In this document: one piece after another, positions 7,239 through 12,753 of the stretch
Layout of the letters: each line of letters opens with the position of its first letter
Numbering within the stretch: the first letter of the stretch is position 1
DNA from: Colimorpha_A sp045533115
Lineage (GTDB): Bacteria; Bacillota; Clostridia; Oscillospirales; CAG-272
Direction of reading: 5' to 3'
NCBI GenBank assembly: GCA_045533115.1
Contig: JAZSHF010000049.1
Coordinates: 1-12,753, forward strand
DNA: 12,753 nt
Notes under the pieces: model-generated
The model's database searches: none
Told to the model about the DNA's origin: nothing
Seen by the model: only the letters and a program-made list of their open reading frames with translations
Program-made: the position numbers and the translations under genes

Positions 7239-7267
7239 ATGACAAGGGAAATAAAATACTGTATAAT
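7239..7267 (+). promoter_or_regulatory. Sigma-A promoter of the 81-aa membrane protein gene
   Basis: -35 ATGACA (7239-7244), 17-base spacer, perfect -10 TATAAT (7262-7267). The predicted start near 7274 leaves only about 12 nt before the ATG, just enough for the GAGGTG Shine-Dalgarno sequence. It is back to back with the fkbM promoter, with 29 bp between the two -35 boxes. Confidence 0.75.
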
Positions 7268-7285
7268 TATAACCGAGGTGATGAT

Positions 7286-7531
7286 ATGATTAAAAAATTA
7301 AGAAATCTTAAATTGAAGAATACATACCTTTTAGTCCTCTTTTTCGGGCTTGTTTCGACGCTCGCGGGGGCGGTATGGGTGATAATGCTTGACAGATTCG
7401 TTGGCACTACCGATGCCTTCGGAGTTCGGTCATATCCGTCGGCGGCATTGACTGAGGTCGTTTTTTCGGCAATTTTGCATATAATTTGCGGAATAATTTT
7501 GTTCCTTGACGAGAGAAAAAAGGTTGAATAA
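7286..7531 (+). CDS. Small two-helix membrane protein, function unknown
   Basis: An 81-aa protein not recognised as a named family. It opens with a basic segment MIKKLRNLKLK (1-11), then a hydrophobic helix at about 13-35. A short loop of about 18 residues (36-53) follows, then a second hydrophobic segment at about 54-74 and a charged tail DERKKVE. The basic N-terminus and charged C-terminus suggest both ends face the cytoplasm. ATG at 7286 is chosen because GAGGTG (7275-7280) sits 5 bases upstream and the promoter lies just before it; a longer in-frame start at 7118 would begin inside the inverted repeat and read through the promoter. It is followed after 52 bp by the helicase gene, which has its own promoter overlapping this stop codon, so a shared function is not implied. 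Confidence 0.7.
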   Translation: MIKKLRNLKLKNTYLLVLFFGLVSTLAGAVWVIMLDRFVGTTDAFGVRSYPSAALTEVVFSAILHIICGIILFLDERKKVE

Positions 7532-7552
7532 ACGGAATTAAAATGCTATAAT
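7524..7552 (+). promoter_or_regulatory. Extended -10 promoter of the helicase gene
   Basis: -35 TTGAAT (7524-7529, partial match) overlaps the stop codon of the membrane protein. After 17 bases comes -10 TATAAT (7547-7552), preceded by TGC, giving an extended -10. The predicted start near 7559 leaves a 25-nt leader with a GAGG Shine-Dalgarno sequence before the ATG at 7584. Confidence 0.75.
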
Positions 7553-7583
7553 GAGGGGTGATAAATAATAAACGAGGTCTACA

Positions 7584-9773
7584 ATGGATATATTCGGAAA
7601 ATTTCCGCCTTTTCTGCAGGATTATATTTACAGCCACGGTTGGAGCGAGCTTCGCGACGTTCAGGTTCGTGCGGCTGAGGTACTTTTTGAAACCGAGAAT
7701 AATCTGCTTATAACCTCTCCGACTGCATCGGGTAAGACCGAGGCGGCACTTTTTCCCGTGCTTTCAAGGCTTTACGAGGAGGAGCCGAATTCGATCGGTG
7801 CGCTCTATATTGCGCCCCTCAAAAGCCTGATAAACGACCAGTTTTCGCGTCTTGACGAGGTGCTTGATATGAGCGGTATTCCCGTTTTCCATTGGCACGG
7901 CGACGTTGCTATGTCGCACAAGTCGAAAGCCCTTAAAGACCCTCGCGGAATACTGCAAATAACCCCCGAATCGCTCGAAAGTATGCTTATGAACAGAAGC
8001 AACGATATCGTCCGTCTTTTCGGCTCGCTCCGTTTCGTCATTCTCGACGAGGTTCATACCTTGACGGGAAGCGACAGAGGAAATCAGATCCTTTGCCAGC
8101 TTACACGTATTGCGCGGTCGATCGGCTACGATCCCGTGAGGATCGGTCTTTCGGCGACGGTCGGCGATATTGACGCGGCTTGTAAATGGCTCGGGGCGGG
8201 CTCGGTACGAAATACCGTTTGCGTCGACTGTCCCGATACCAGAACGTCGTGGCGGCTCGGAATGGAGCATTTTTACATTCAGAACGAGGGCGACGGCGAG
8301 GGAACTATGCCGAGCGAGGATAAATATATCCCGATCGACCCCGGATTTGAGTACATTTACGACTGCTCGCGCGAGAAAAAGTGTCTTATTTTCTCAAATT
8401 CGCGCGAGGAGACCGAATATCTGACCGCGACGCTCCGTCAGATAGCAGACAGACGCGGTGAGGAGGACGTTTTTCAGATACATCACGGTAATCTCTCGGC
8501 GTCTATCCGTGAGGAAGCCGAGCTTAAGCTCAAGGACGAGGATATCCGCACGGTCACCTGTGCGACGGTCACGCTTGAGCTTGGCATTGACATCGGACGG
8601 CTTGAAAGAATTATTCAGCTCGAATCGCCTCACTCGGTGTCGAGCTTGCTTCAGCGTCTCGGACGCTCGGGCAGACGCGGAAATCCGCCCGAGATGATGA
8701 CGGTGTTCAGGGAGGAAAATCCGCTTCCGAATACTCCGCTCCCTCAACTTATGCCGTGGGAGCTTATACGCGCTATTGCTATCGTTCAGCTTTATCTTGA
8801 AGAAAGATTTATTGAGCCGCCGTCGGTGCGTCATCTGCCGTTCAGTCTGCTTTTCCAGCAGACGCTGAGCGTGCTTGCATCAAGCGGTGAGCTTAGCGCT
8901 AAGGCGCTTGCAGAGAGGGTACTGACGCTTCCGCCGTTCATTCACGTTTCTTCCGAAGATTACAGAACGCTTCTCGTTTCGATGCTCAACCTCGAATACC
9001 TTGAAATGACCGAGGAAAAGACGCTCATTATCGGCGTGAGAGGCGAACGGCTTATAAACAGCTTCAAGTTCTACGCCGTTTTCAAGGACAGCGAGGACTT
9101 TACCGTCCGCTGCGGCTCAGACGAGATCGGAACGATAACGACACCGCCCCCCGTCGGCGACCGCTTTGCGCTCGCGGGCAGAGTTTGGGAGGTCGAGGAG
9201 CTTGACATTCAAAGAAAGCTCATTTACTGCAAGCAGGTAAAGGGCAAAATGGAGGTATCCTGGCCGGGTGATTACGGTGAGATACACACCAAGATACTTA
9301 AGAGAATGAAAAAGGTGCTTGAAGAGGATACCGTTTATCCTTATCTTAAGGAAAACGCTCGCAAGCGTCTTGAGGTTGCGCGCGGAGTTGCAAAAAATAC
9401 CGGTATGCTCGAAAAGGAGATCGTTCATCTCGGCGGATATACCTGGTGTCTTTTCCCGTGGCTCGGTACGCGCTCCTTCCGCACGCTTCGTAAGTTCATA
9501 GCGAAAAACGGCGCATCATTCGGGCTTTCGGGGCTTGAATTTGAGGGCTGCTTCTATATGACCTTCAAGCTCGAAAAGGGCGACGGTGAGTCGTTTATGA
9601 AGTACATCAAGCGTATTGCCAAAAACGGAATTGATAAATCGTCGCTTGTCAGCCCGAGCGAATGTCCCGTCTTTGAAAAGTACGACGACCGTATTCCGTC
9701 GGAGCTGCTTCGTAAGGCGTACGTCGCCGATCGGCTGAGGACGGATGAAATAATGGAGATGTTTGGAGAATAA
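7584..9773 (+). CDS. Lhr-like superfamily 2 DEAD/DEAH-box helicase
   Basis: A 729-aa protein with a complete SF2 helicase core: Walker A SPTASGKT (45-52), an APLKSL motif Ia (77-82), TPES (127-130), Walker B DEVH (155-158), SAT (190-192), a second RecA domain from about 255 with LELGIDIG (331-338) and motif VI QRLGRSGRRG (357-366). The motif VI form, the helical/winged region that follows (about 385-500) and GDRFALAGRVWEV near 535-550 resemble Lhr-type large helicases, which act on DNA or RNA:DNA hybrids in repair. The long extra C-terminal domain of E. coli Lhr is absent, and the length is a little below typical Lhr-core proteins. No nuclease, methylase or defence partner is adjacent. A role in repair is inference from family only. 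GAGG lies 8 bases before the ATG. Confidence 0.85.
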   Translation: MDIFGKFPPFLQDYIYSHGWSELRDVQVRAAEVLFETENNLLITSPTASGKTEAALFPVLSRLYEEEPNSIGALYIAPLKSLINDQFSRLDEVLDMSGIPVFHWHGDVAMSHKSKALKDPRGILQITPESLESMLMNRSNDIVRLFGSLRFVILDEVHTLTGSDRGNQILCQLTRIARSIGYDPVRIGLSATVGDIDAACKWLGAGSVRNTVCVDCPDTRTSWRLGMEHFYIQNEGDGEGTMPSEDKYIPIDPGFEYIYDCSREKKCLIFSNSREETEYLTATLRQIADRRGEEDVFQIHHGNLSASIREEAELKLKDEDIRTVTCATVTLELGIDIGRLERIIQLESPHSVSSLLQRLGRSGRRGNPPEMMTVFREENPLPNTPLPQLMPWELIRAIAIVQLYLEERFIEPPSVRHLPFSLLFQQTLSVLASSGELSAKALAERVLTLPPFIHVSSEDYRTLLVSMLNLEYLEMTEEKTLIIGVRGERLINSFKFYAVFKDSEDFTVRCGSDEIGTITTPPPVGDRFALAGRVWEVEELDIQRKLIYCKQVKGKMEVSWPGDYGEIHTKILKRMKKVLEEDTVYPYLKENARKRLEVARGVAKNTGMLEKEIVHLGGYTWCLFPWLGTRSFRTLRKFIAKNGASFGLSGLEFEGCFYMTFKLEKGDGESFMKYIKRIAKNGIDKSSLVSPSECPVFEKYDDRIPSELLRKAYVADRLRTDEIMEMFGE

Positions 9774-9930
9774 TGTAGGGCGGAGGGCAAGTCCGCTCCA
9801 TACGAAAAGATTTGCGACGTTGTTGACCTTCCCCAGCGGGGGAAGGCAAGACAAAATATCGAAGCGTTTCAATGTCAGTAATAGAGTGAGCGTGTGAGCA
9901 AGCTCCCGCCCGCAACATTATGTTAGATTC
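9774..9930. repeat. Repeat patch between helicase and radical SAM gene
   Basis: The gap starts right after the helicase stop. It contains GTAGGGCGGAGGGC (about 9775-9788), resembling GTAGGGCGGGGGC at 3192-3204. It also holds the hairpin CCTTCCCC-AGCG-GGGGAAGG (9827-9846), whose surroundings (GTTGACC before, GGCAAG after) match the right end of the 3235-3414 element. Its outer ends, TAATGTAGGGCGGAG near 9771 and the complement of CTCCCGCCCGCAACATTA near 9903-9920, are imperfect inverted repeats. No T-run follows the hairpin, so helicase termination is unclear. No gene or convincing promoter is seen. Confidence 0.55.
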
Positions 9931-9951
9931 AAATATATCAAAGGACACATT

Positions 9952-10830
9952 ATGAACTGCAATCTTTGCCCGCGTTCCTGCGGAGTTGAAAGGGACAATG
10001 GAATAATCGGGTTTTGCGGTGTCGGATCGACTGCTATCGTCGGGCGTATCGCGCCGCACCTTTGGGAAGAGCCGTGTATTTGCACGGGGAAGGGCTCGGG
10101 AACGGTCTTTTTCTCGGGCTGTAATCTGCGTTGCTCGTTTTGCCAAAACGGCAAGATAAGCGGTGGAAGGCTCGGTCGCGAAATGACTGAAAGTGAGCTT
10201 GCCGAGGCATACATTTCCTTGCAGGAGATGGGTGTTTGCAATATAAATTTCGTTACGCCGACTCCTTGGGTGCCGAATATAAAAAGGTCGCTCGATCTCG
10301 CTTGGGAAATGGGGCTTCATCTGCCGACCGTTTACAACTGCGGCGGTTACGAAAGCGTCGACGCGCTTCGTTCATTGAACGGATATATCGGCGTTTATCT
10401 GCCCGATTTTAAGTATATGGACGCGGAGCTTGCCAAACGCTTTTCGGGGGTAAGCGACTATCCCGAAATTGCGGAAAAGGCGCTGTTTGAGATGGTGAAT
10501 CAGCGCGGCGAAGCGGTATATAATTCTAATGGAACGATGGTCAAGGGCGTGATAGTCCGTCATCTCGTTTTGCCGAATCACGCTGACGACAGCATAAGAG
10601 TGCTTGACTATCTGCACCGTGAATACGGCGACAGCATAGTTATCAGCATTATGAGCCAATATACGCCTCAGCCGAACGCGCCCGATGAACTGAATCGCAA
10701 GCTGACGGCAGAGGAATATGATACCGTCGTTAAATACGCCGAGAGCATCGGCATCAAAAACGCTTATATCCAGGACGGCGAAAGCGCGTGTGAGAGCTTT
10801 ATACCGGAGTTTAGTAACGTGATACTCTGA
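9952..10830 (+). CDS. Radical SAM protein of the PflX type (PFL-activase-like)
   Basis: A 292-aa cytoplasmic protein. The radical SAM 4Fe-4S motif is SGCNLRCSFCQN, with Cys57, Cys61 and Cys64 in C-x3-C-x2-C spacing, so it should cleave SAM to make a 5'-deoxyadenosyl radical. An N-terminal cysteine set (Cys3, Cys6, Cys10, Cys22) is typical of the PflX/COG1313 group and may hold another metal site. Conserved family blocks include TPTPWVP (102-108), PDFKYMD (151-157) and the C-terminal QDGESACESFIPEF (274-287). The group is named for similarity to pyruvate formate-lyase activase, but its true substrate is not established, and no glycyl radical enzyme gene is nearby. AAAGGA lies 6 bases upstream of ATG. 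The last codons and stop form part of a hairpin described separately. Confidence 0.87.
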   Translation: MNCNLCPRSCGVERDNGIIGFCGVGSTAIVGRIAPHLWEEPCICTGKGSGTVFFSGCNLRCSFCQNGKISGGRLGREMTESELAEAYISLQEMGVCNINFVTPTPWVPNIKRSLDLAWEMGLHLPTVYNCGGYESVDALRSLNGYIGVYLPDFKYMDAELAKRFSGVSDYPEIAEKALFEMVNQRGEAVYNSNGTMVKGVIVRHLVLPNHADDSIRVLDYLHREYGDSIVISIMSQYTPQPNAPDELNRKLTAEEYDTVVKYAESIGIKNAYIQDGESACESFIPEFSNVIL

Positions 10831-10845
10831 AAGAGTATCACGTTA
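10815..10845 (+). terminator. Perfect 13-bp hairpin spanning the radical SAM stop codon
   Basis: TAACGTGATACTC (10815-10827) and GAGTATCACGTTA (10833-10845) are exact complements around a TGAAA loop. The TGA stop codon is the first three loop bases. No U-tract follows; the sequence goes straight into AGTTATGA and the hairpin cluster. It may protect the mRNA 3' end or slow RNA polymerase, but it is not a classical terminator. Confidence 0.5.
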
Positions 10846-11000
10846 AGTTATGATTGCCCTGCGGGCAAGTTATGAGTTATGATTGGCTGCGCCAAGTTAT
10901 GATGTGCCTGCGGCACAGTTAAGGAAGCGTGGGCAATCATATCATAACGCTTGGGCTTGCCCAAGCTCATAACAGAGAGCAAGGCGAGCTTCATAACTCT
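10845..11000. repeat. Cluster of hairpin units separated by TTATGA linkers
   Basis: Three forward units share AAGTTATGA linkers and a TGC loop but have different stems: TTGCCC/GGGCAA (10854-10868), TTGGC/GCCAA (10883-10895) and TGTGCC/GGCACA (10903-10917). Units in the opposite direction follow, marked by TCATAAC (about 10942-10948, 10967-10973, 10991-10997). The first encloses a stem GCTTGGG/CCCAAGC (10949-10966) and the last a poorly paired segment. The array thus points inward from both sides. It holds no gene. Confidence 0.75.
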
Positions 11001-11005
11001 AAACT

Positions 11006-11039
11006 TAAAAGAGCAAACACGACCGTGCTTGCTCTTTTA
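11006..11039. terminator. Likely bidirectional terminator after the hairpin cluster
   Basis: AAAAGAGCAA (11007-11016) pairs with TTGCTCTTTT (11029-11038), extended inward after one mismatch by CAC/GTG around a GACC loop. The stem itself ends in T4, followed by ATTATATTTT on the plus strand. It probably ends transcription from the radical SAM gene about 180 bp upstream. Confidence 0.7.
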
Positions 11040-11089
11040 TTATATTTTCTCCCTGTGGAATTATTTTTTGTCTGCACATCAAGTTTTTA

Positions 11090-11118
11090 TTGCACAACTC
11101 CGCATCATTTTCTGTAAT
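11090..11118 (+). promoter_or_regulatory. Weak promoter candidate for the cysteine-rich miniprotein
   Basis: TTGCAC (11090-11095), 17-base spacer and TGTAAT (11113-11118) give a poor -35 and a fair -10, with a leader of about 127 nt. The leader contains a perfect 9-bp inverted repeat CGGTTTTGC/GCAAAACCG (11152-11160, 11209-11217). Nothing better was found between 11040 and 11251; a lone TTGACA at 11146 has no -10 at the right distance. Confidence 0.25.
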
Positions 11119-11251
11119 TATACCGAATTTTCCCCAAAAACTTATTTGACACGGTTTTGCTTTCGGTAACGGCGGTGAGGTGTCGGCATAGAATGGTATC
11201 AAAGGGCGGCAAAACCGACCTTTTGAATGAAACAGAAAGGATATTAATACC

Positions 11252-11374
11252 ATGGGATGCCTCTGCAACATTTTTGACGACTGCAACGTCTGGATCGTAA
11301 TCCTCATTCTCCTTATCCTCTATTGGTACTGCAACGGCGGTAACAACTGCGGTTGCGGTTGCGGCTGCAACTAA
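11252..11374 (+). CDS. 40-aa cysteine-rich membrane miniprotein
   Basis: A short open frame with three zones: a cysteine-bearing head MGCLCNIFDDC (1-11), one hydrophobic helix VWIVILILLILYWY (13-26), and a glycine/asparagine/cysteine tail CNGGNNCGCGCGCN (27-40). Eight of 40 residues are cysteine, four of them alternating with glycine at 33-39. AAAGGA (11236-11241) lies 10 bases upstream, a slightly long spacing. A terminator follows 23 bp after the stop. This layout recalls the short high-cysteine proteins (sometimes auto-named 'chorion class high-cysteine') seen in gut Clostridia; that link is from memory. Metal binding, disulfide cross-linking or a spore/envelope role are all possible but unproven. 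Confidence 0.72.
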   Translation: MGCLCNIFDDCNVWIVILILLILYWYCNGGNNCGCGCGCN

Positions 11375-11392
11375 CTTAATTTACCGATAACA

Positions 11393-11419
11393 AAAATCCG
11401 CCGATTTCTCGGCGGTTTT
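11393..11419. terminator. Shared bidirectional terminator of the miniprotein gene and pnp
   Basis: CCGCCGA (11398-11404)/TCGGCGG (11409-11415) with a TTTC loop. It is flanked by AAAAAT on the left and TTTTCCTATTTT on the right, so U-tracts form in both directions (five Us for pnp). It lies between the convergent stop codons at 11374 and 11430. Confidence 0.88.
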
Positions 11420-11429
11420 CCTATTTTAA

Positions 11430-12753
11430 TTACTTTTCTCTGCGGGGACGGAAGGGACGGCGGGGGCGCCCAACGGGAGCTTCCTCCGGGATTCCCTCGG
11501 GGCGGGGAAGAGTGTCCTTATGAGAAAGGTTCATTCTGCCCTTTTCGTCGATGCCGAGGAACTTAACTGCGAGCTTGTCGCCGACGTTGCAAACGTCCTC
11601 AACCTTCTCAACTCTCGTGTGAGCGAGCTTCGAGATGTGAACAAGTCCTTCCTTGCCGGGAGCGAACTCAACGAACGCGCCGATCGGGATCACGCGGGTA
11701 ACGGTACCCTCGTAGATGGCACCGGCCTCGGGCTCGAATACGATGTTCTTGATTGCAGCTTCAGCGGCAAGACCGCCGTCGCGGTTAACTGCTGCGATGA
11801 AGATCGAGCCGTCGTCCTCGATGGTGATCTCGGTGCCGGTCTCTGCCTGGATCTTCTGAATTACCTTACCCTTAGGTCCGATAACGTCGCCGATCTTCTC
11901 GGGGTTGATCTTCATCGAGATCATCTTGGGCGCCCACTTGCAAACCTCGGGACGAGGCTCTGCGATCGCCTTGAGAAGCACGTCGTCGATGATATAGTCA
12001 CGGCCCTTGTGAGTGGTTTCAAGCGCCTCCTTGATTATCTCGGGGGTAAGACCGTCGATCTTAAGGTCCATCTGAATGGAGGTGATACCCTTATGAGTAC
12101 CTGCTACCTTGAAGTCCATATCGCCGTAGAAGTCCTCAAGACCCTGAATGTCGATCATGGTCGTCCAGCTTCCGTCCTCCTCGGTGATAAGACCGCAGGA
12201 GATACCTGCAACGGGAGCCTTTATCGGAACACCTGCTGCCATAAGAGCGAGGGTCGAACCGCAAACGGATGCCTGAGAGGTAGAGCCGTTCGAGGAAAGA
12301 ACCTCGGATACGCAGCGGATAGCGTAGGGGAACTCTTCGACTGAGGGGAGAACGGGAACGAGCGAACGCTCTGCGAGCGCACCGTGACCGATCTCACGGC
12401 GTCCGGGAGAACGGACTGCCTTTGCTTCACCGGTAGAGTAACCGGGCATATTGTAGTGGTGCATATATCTCTTCGACTCTTCCTCGTCGATGCCGTCGAG
12501 CATCTGAGCGGCGCCGAGAGTACCGAGAGTAGCTATAGTGAGGACCTGAGTCTGGCCACGGGTGAACATACCGCTTCCGTGTACTCTGTTGAAGAGTCCT
12601 ACTTCCGCCGCGAGAGGTCTGATCTGGTCCATTCTGCGTCCGTCTACGCGCTTCTTGTCATCAAGAAGCCAACGGCGAACGATCTTCTTCTGGATCTTGT
12701 AGATAAGCTCGGGGTAGATGGCCTCGAGGTCGGGATATTCTTCAAGGAAACGC
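11430..12753 (-). CDS. pnp: Polyribonucleotide nucleotidyltransferase, 5' end outside the window
   Basis: PNPase degrades RNA 3' to 5' with phosphate and can add tails. About 440 C-terminal codons are visible; the frame stays open past the first visible ATG (12632) to the window edge, so the gene is partial, not a short form. Seen in order: a helical-linker segment, then a family sequence around RVDGRRMDQIRPL, the second RNase PH core with HGSGMFTRGQTQ, SNGSTSQASVCGS and GDMDFKVAGT (acidic and lysine catalytic residues), then a KH domain with IGPKGKVIQKI. An S1 domain (EGTVTRVIPIGAFVEF) and a short basic tail rich in Arg and Pro follow. The S1 region and tail match the normal C-terminus, ending at TAA 11432-11430. 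Confidence 0.95.
   Translation of the reverse strand, partial: RFLEEYPDLEAIYPELIYKIQKKIVRRWLLDDKKRVDGRRMDQIRPLAAEVGLFNRVHGSGMFTRGQTQVLTIATLGTLGAAQMLDGIDEEESKRYMHHYNMPGYSTGEAKAVRSPGRREIGHGALAERSLVPVLPSVEEFPYAIRCVSEVLSSNGSTSQASVCGSTLALMAAGVPIKAPVAGISCGLITEEDGSWTTMIDIQGLEDFYGDMDFKVAGTHKGITSIQMDLKIDGLTPEIIKEALETTHKGRDYIIDDVLLKAIAEPRPEVCKWAPKMISMKINPEKIGDVIGPKGKVIQKIQAETGTEITIEDDGSIFIAAVNRDGGLAAEAAIKNIVFEPEAGAIYEGTVTRVIPIGAFVEFAPGKEGLVHISKLAHTRVEKVEDVCNVGDKLAVKFLGIDEKGRMNLSHKDTLPRPEGIPEEAPVGRPRRPFRPRREK

Noticed and set aside
7118..7285. Longer form of the 81-aa membrane protein starting at 7118
   Set aside because: It starts within the inverted repeat loop and crosses both promoters. The Shine-Dalgarno sequence and promoter favour 7286.
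7084..9930. Defence island or mobile element built around the helicase
   Set aside because: No nuclease, methylase of restriction type, integrase or phage gene flanks it. The neighbours are a small membrane protein and a radical SAM enzyme with separate transcription signals.
9649..10320. 223-codon open frame on the minus strand across helicase end and radical SAM start
   Set aside because: It spans two real genes and a repeat patch on the other strand and has no recognisable protein features.
10845..11000. CRISPR-like array
   Set aside because: Units are about 22-27 bp with variable stems, no constant repeat of 24-36 bp, no unique spacers and no cas genes. The pattern is a hairpin cluster.
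11169..11194. Sigma-K-like promoter (AC, 16 bases, CATAGAAT) before the miniprotein
   Set aside because: The consensus is too weak and short to call from one sequence. It is only a hint of sporulation control.

Overview
This is a 12.75 kb chromosomal window, most likely from an uncultured gut-type Clostridia member (Oscillospiraceae or a relative). That placement is inferred from three things: Clostridia-style proteins, strong AT-rich TTGACA/TATAAT promoters in a roughly 50% GC coding background, and gaps filled with short palindromic repeats of the kind common in that group. No rRNA, tRNA, CRISPR array, integrase or transposase is visible.

Layout. (1) 92-2825, minus strand: a compact serine operon serC-serA followed by a short Sfp-type phosphopantetheinyl transferase that begins with TTG inside the serA stop codon; it has a near-consensus promoter at 2907-2935. 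(2) 2936-3492: about 550 bp without a gene, made of nested palindromes and a 180-bp MITE-like element with 19-bp identical inverted ends. (3) 3525-7042, minus strand: a two-gene operon of an FkbM-type methyltransferase and a CopA-type copper ATPase with metal-binding domains at both ends. It is driven by a perfect TTGACA-17-TATAAT promoter, and a 26-bp-arm inverted repeat lies in the leader. A strong bidirectional terminator directly follows copA. (4) 7239-9773, plus strand: a divergent promoter and an 81-aa two-helix membrane protein, then a 729-aa Lhr-like SF2 helicase with its own extended -10 promoter. (5) 9774-9951: another repeat patch. (6) 9952-10830: a PflX-like radical SAM protein whose stop codon sits in the loop of a perfect 13-bp hairpin. 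This leads into a cluster of hairpins separated by TTATGA linkers. (7) 11252-11374: a 40-aa cysteine-rich membrane miniprotein. (8) 11430 to the window edge, minus strand: the 3' two thirds of polynucleotide phosphorylase (pnp), convergent with the miniprotein across a shared terminator.

Most genes are housekeeping: serine synthesis, carrier-protein activation, copper export, RNA turnover and helicase work. The unusual material is the PPTase coupled to serine genes, the methyltransferase-copper pump pairing, the cysteine-rich miniprotein, and the repeats placed in leaders and at gene ends. I see no convincing multi-gene defence or mobile system. All function calls come from reading motifs by eye; no database search was possible.
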